A stretch of DNA of 64,000 bases. It comes from Orbilia blumenaviensis. Its lineage: Eukaryota > Ascomycota > Orbiliomycetes > Orbiliales > Orbiliaceae. Shown here piece after piece: positions 61,489-64,000 of this stretch. The first letter of the stretch is position 1; each line of letters starts with the position of its first letter. Both the position numbers and the translations under genes were made by a program. Below the pieces are notes generated by a model that had not been told where the DNA came from, made no database searches, and saw only the letters and a list, made by a program, of their open reading frames with translations. The stretch covers positions 124,001 through 188,000 of the forward strand of contig JAVHNS010000001.1 in the NCBI GenBank assembly GCA_036872755.1, written 5' to 3'.

Positions 61489-62347
61489 TCCAAAGGCCTC
61501 ATAGACATTGAACCGCCTTACCCTGGTCAATCTACGAATCGACATGGAACATTACACCTCGTCCGAAGTCAATCTCAGCCGGCGCCCCACAGATCCAAAC
61601 TGTCGTCAATGGTTGTAGCAGTACAAAACACCGCAAACCAGGGACCTCAGGAGCAAGACACCTTGACAAATTCCCCCATTCCCATCCAACCGCCTTCTTG
61701 GACATTTAGATTTTTGGTACTCTTGCGCTGGAACTCACATGCAATATTCCGGTGCAACACCTCTGAATTCATCCGAAATGGGCTTGTAAAGCAAGCCTTT
61801 GTTGCAAGAAAATTTTTTTTTTCGCAAAAACGCCAGAACCGACGGCAGGCCATGAAATCCATAACAAAACGGTATTTTATACTAGACAGGATGCCCCACC
61901 GCTCGTGGCTTTTGCGGCAGGATGGGACTCTTTTTGTAGAAAAACACCGCAAGATGGCTTGAAGTGCACAAGTGTGAAGTCCAAGAAATAACGGTTTGCA
62001 AGGGATAGGTGAAATACCCTTGATGGAAAATGTTCCAGCACAGACCGTCGACCTAAAAGATGACCGTACGAGGAAAGTTAAAACTTCTAGAAAAGAACAG
62101 TGGCGTGACACGTTTTGAACACTTGAGAACATATTTAAGTATCTGGAAATATACAACTTGTAGTTTTTTGAAAATTATTCCCCCAAGGCTCTAAAGAAAC
62201 CCTCCTGAAGAAAACACTCCCTTTGCTGTTACGTTTTATATTTCCAATTTTCTCTTCCGTTTGCCCCCCTTAGAAAGAAGGAAAGAGAGAAAAAAATCGG
62301 CGTCAAACATCACACACAACTCAAAGAAGAAAATTCCGACCGGAAAA
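61489..62347. other. spacer between array copies E and F
   Basis: A 117-codon plus frame (61609-61962) overlaps a 169-codon minus frame (61647-62156); neither shows a domain. The last 100 bp before 62348 are CT- then A-rich, consistent with a promoter and leader. Confidence 0.35.
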
Positions 62348-62587
62348 ATGACTTGCGCGAAAGCCTACCACAACATTGCAATGAATTGCATGACCAGCAT
62401 ATACACAAACGCCGATGCGAAGGTTCCGCCCAAGGAAGTCTCCGAAACGTGGAATTGCTTCGTTAAAGAACACCGTTGTGCCATTTCAAGACGAGATTGG
62501 AAAGCCTTCGTCGATCTTCGAGCCAGAGAATCTCACAGCATCGGAGTCCCACTGCTGGAGCGAATCCAGGCCAGCCAAAGGCAGTAG
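62348..62587 (+). CDS. small protein of the MxC / SxxW / LIxRI family, copy F
   Basis: 79 residues starting MTCAKAYHNIAM in a good start context (AAAAATGA). The frame is open to 62261 but the extra 29 codons are Lys/Ser-rich leader-like sequence. The central block is KEVSETWNCFVKEH (Ser32, Trp35, Asn36). A basic stretch (RRDWKAFVDLRARE) precedes the terminal block VPLLERIQASQRQ (Leu69, Arg72, Ile73) and the stop. Three Cys besides Cys3, but no secretion signal, so disulfides are not expected. Confidence 0.65.
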   Translation: MTCAKAYHNIAMNCMTSIYTNADAKVPPKEVSETWNCFVKEHRCAISRRDWKAFVDLRARESHSIGVPLLERIQASQRQ

Positions 62588-63534
62588 ATGGGAGGGTTTT
62601 CTTTCAGGGTCATGACCGAGAATTTCGAGCCTCGATTCTAGGTTACGGGAATCTTTTCATTCATTTTGTATCTTTTCTTTCTGTAAATAGACCGATTCCT
62701 TGGGCCTCATCCGCCATTCATCCTTCTGGGACATCCTTATACCCGACAGATGTCCTCGATATTGGGCCGAAGCAAGGCACCAGAACAACTGTCTCCCGAA
62801 AAAAATTCTTTAGCATAGCACCGGCGTACCTTTTTCATTAGAAGGATTCGGGTGCATTTGGGAGTTATTACTGGTGTATTGGTTTACTACAAATAATAAT
62901 AATATTTTTTTCTGTCTTCATTTAACATTTGTGAATGTGAAGTTCCATTTCCGCCTATATTATCTTTGAAAATACAACTCACATGCATAAAACGGAATAT
63001 TGCCACTCCTGGCGCACCTCGGGTATTTGAAACATGGCCACACTTCACTAATTAGTTCACAGGCTTGCAGGCTAGTTATGAGGAAAGGGTAGCACGAACG
63101 GATAGCAAGTTCGCTCGTGTGCTCCTTAACCCAAGGGAGTTCGTTCTAGCGTTATATTGCTATGATCTAGTATGTCGCCATATGCATGGCTGCAGTTCAG
63201 ATATTTTGACATCGGAAATTTAAAATTGTTGCAATCGCAATACCGTTGGCCCGTGTTTATTATTTATAGTCTTCTCGGGCACCAGGGATTTCTCGAGTCC
63301 ATCCGGGCCAAGGAGCCGGCTGGGCCAATGAATTAAAAAGCGGCTTCATGGGTCAGTCCTTTTGTGAATACCAGTTTGTTGCCGCGCCGGACACAAGCCA
63401 AGGCTATATCAAGGGTATTATTATAATAATCCAATAGCACCTTCTGAAGTTTCGACGTTTTCATTAATTCGTAGACTGGGCTAGACAACCTGATCGCAAC
63501 AATCTAAGCAGGACAAATCCCACCCCTCGATAAT
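62588..63534. other. spacer between array copies F and G
   Basis: About 950 bp without a supported gene. A frame reading from 62476 overlaps the end of copy F and is a shadow. Confidence 0.4.
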
Positions 63535-63792
63535 ATGACTTGCAAAGGCATTCACAACGCTGTCATCATGGAAAAGTCCATCCTTTGGTACGGTCCGAAT
63601 TATGTCCACGAACTTGATAGCGAATCCGTTGGCGACATCTGGCACCATATGACACGTTGGGAGCGCCGTGTGGCGGCAAGAAGGGAAGAACTCGAGATAG
63701 CTCGAACACAACGGGATGGTTTCCAACCTCTCGAATTTGAGAAGACTAAAGTCCCACTGATAATCAGAATCAAGGGATCAAATTCAACATAA
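63535..63792 (+). CDS. small protein of the MxC / SxxW / LIxRI family, copy G
   Basis: 85 residues starting MTCKGIHNAVIMEKS, with WYGPNY at 18-23. The central block is ESVGDIWHHMTRW (Gly33 in the Ser position, Trp36). A long charged helix-like stretch ERRVAARREELEIARTQRD follows; copy H has a matching one. The terminal block is VPLIIRIKGSNST (Leu75, Arg78, Ile79), stopping right after, as in copies C and F. No signal peptide. Last complete copy in the window; more may follow beyond the right edge. Confidence 0.65.
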   Translation: MTCKGIHNAVIMEKSILWYGPNYVHELDSESVGDIWHHMTRWERRVAARREELEIARTQRDGFQPLEFEKTKVPLIIRIKGSNST

Positions 63793-63969
63793 GGACGTCG
63801 CTCACATAAACCCGAACCGCCTGGCTGGCTTTCCGGCTTCGCAGGCGCTGGCTGGCCGCGTAAATTATACACAAACATGAGATTTATATACCTCATCCTC
63901 CTATAATCTCAACATTTATTGGCACACCCATTTCCACCAACTGCAAATCCCTCCAAAGCCGCCGATATA

Positions 63970-64000
63970 ATGTGGTTGTCTACGCTCTTGGGACCATGGG
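63970..64000 (+). CDS. possible start of a further gene, 3' partial
   Basis: Ten codons, MWLSTLLGPW, are open to the window edge after a leader-like CA/CT-rich stretch. The hydrophobic start could be a signal peptide. Too short to support more. Confidence 0.2.
   Translation, partial: MWLSTLLGPW

Noticed and set aside
1..64000. CRISPR arrays, bacterial operons, ribosome binding sites, rRNA genes
   Set aside because: None seen; spliceosomal introns throughout show this is eukaryotic nuclear DNA.

Overview
The window looks like nuclear DNA of a filamentous ascomycete. Genes carry many short (about 45-100 bp) GT-AG introns with CTAAC/CTAAT-like branch sites. The gene content is typically fungal: WSC and CBM1 carbohydrate-binding modules, a GPI-anchored mucin-like wall protein, and an NB-ARC/TPR NOD-like receptor (NLR). 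I infer a saprotroph or plant-associated Pezizomycotina species; the class cannot be fixed from sequence alone. All exon structures were read by eye from splice consensus and frame continuity.

Layout. 1-14 kb holds enzymes: the 3' end of an alpha/beta hydrolase, a 14-exon glutamate decarboxylase, an acid-sphingomyelinase-like phosphodiesterase, a fragment of a fungal nuclease-like protein, and a Kv-beta-type aldo-keto reductase. 18-33 kb encodes mainly secreted or surface proteins: a 1440-residue WSC protein with an N-terminal propeller-like part, a secreted protein of unknown family, a GH3 beta-glucosidase ending in CBM1, and a membrane-anchored pepsin-like protein that seems to lack its catalytic aspartates. 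34-40 kb has a BTB-like protein with an RGG tail, a small Cys/His protein and a mucin-like GPI protein. 40-46.7 kb is a gene desert with homopolymer runs. 47.6-49.3 kb is an aldehyde dehydrogenase. 51.4-54.9 kb is an NLR with a SesB-like hydrolase head, an NB-ARC core and near-identical TPR units.

The most interesting part is 49.7-63.8 kb. The NLR is flanked by at least eight small intronless plus-strand genes (73-100 codons), plus one copy with an internal stop, that I do not recognise as any described family. Seven of them follow one another between 58.1 and 63.8 kb. They share a start Met-x-Cys (Tyr in one), a central hydrophobic-Ser-x-x-Trp block (Trp replaced by Leu in two) near residue 30-36, and a C-terminal (P/S)-L-(I/L/A)-x-(R/K)-I block near residue 63-80. 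The rest has diverged almost beyond recognition. They have no signal peptide. The pattern is that of a fast-evolving tandem expansion. Its placement around an NLR whose repeats differ mainly at one residue suggests, as inference only, a self/non-self or defence island.
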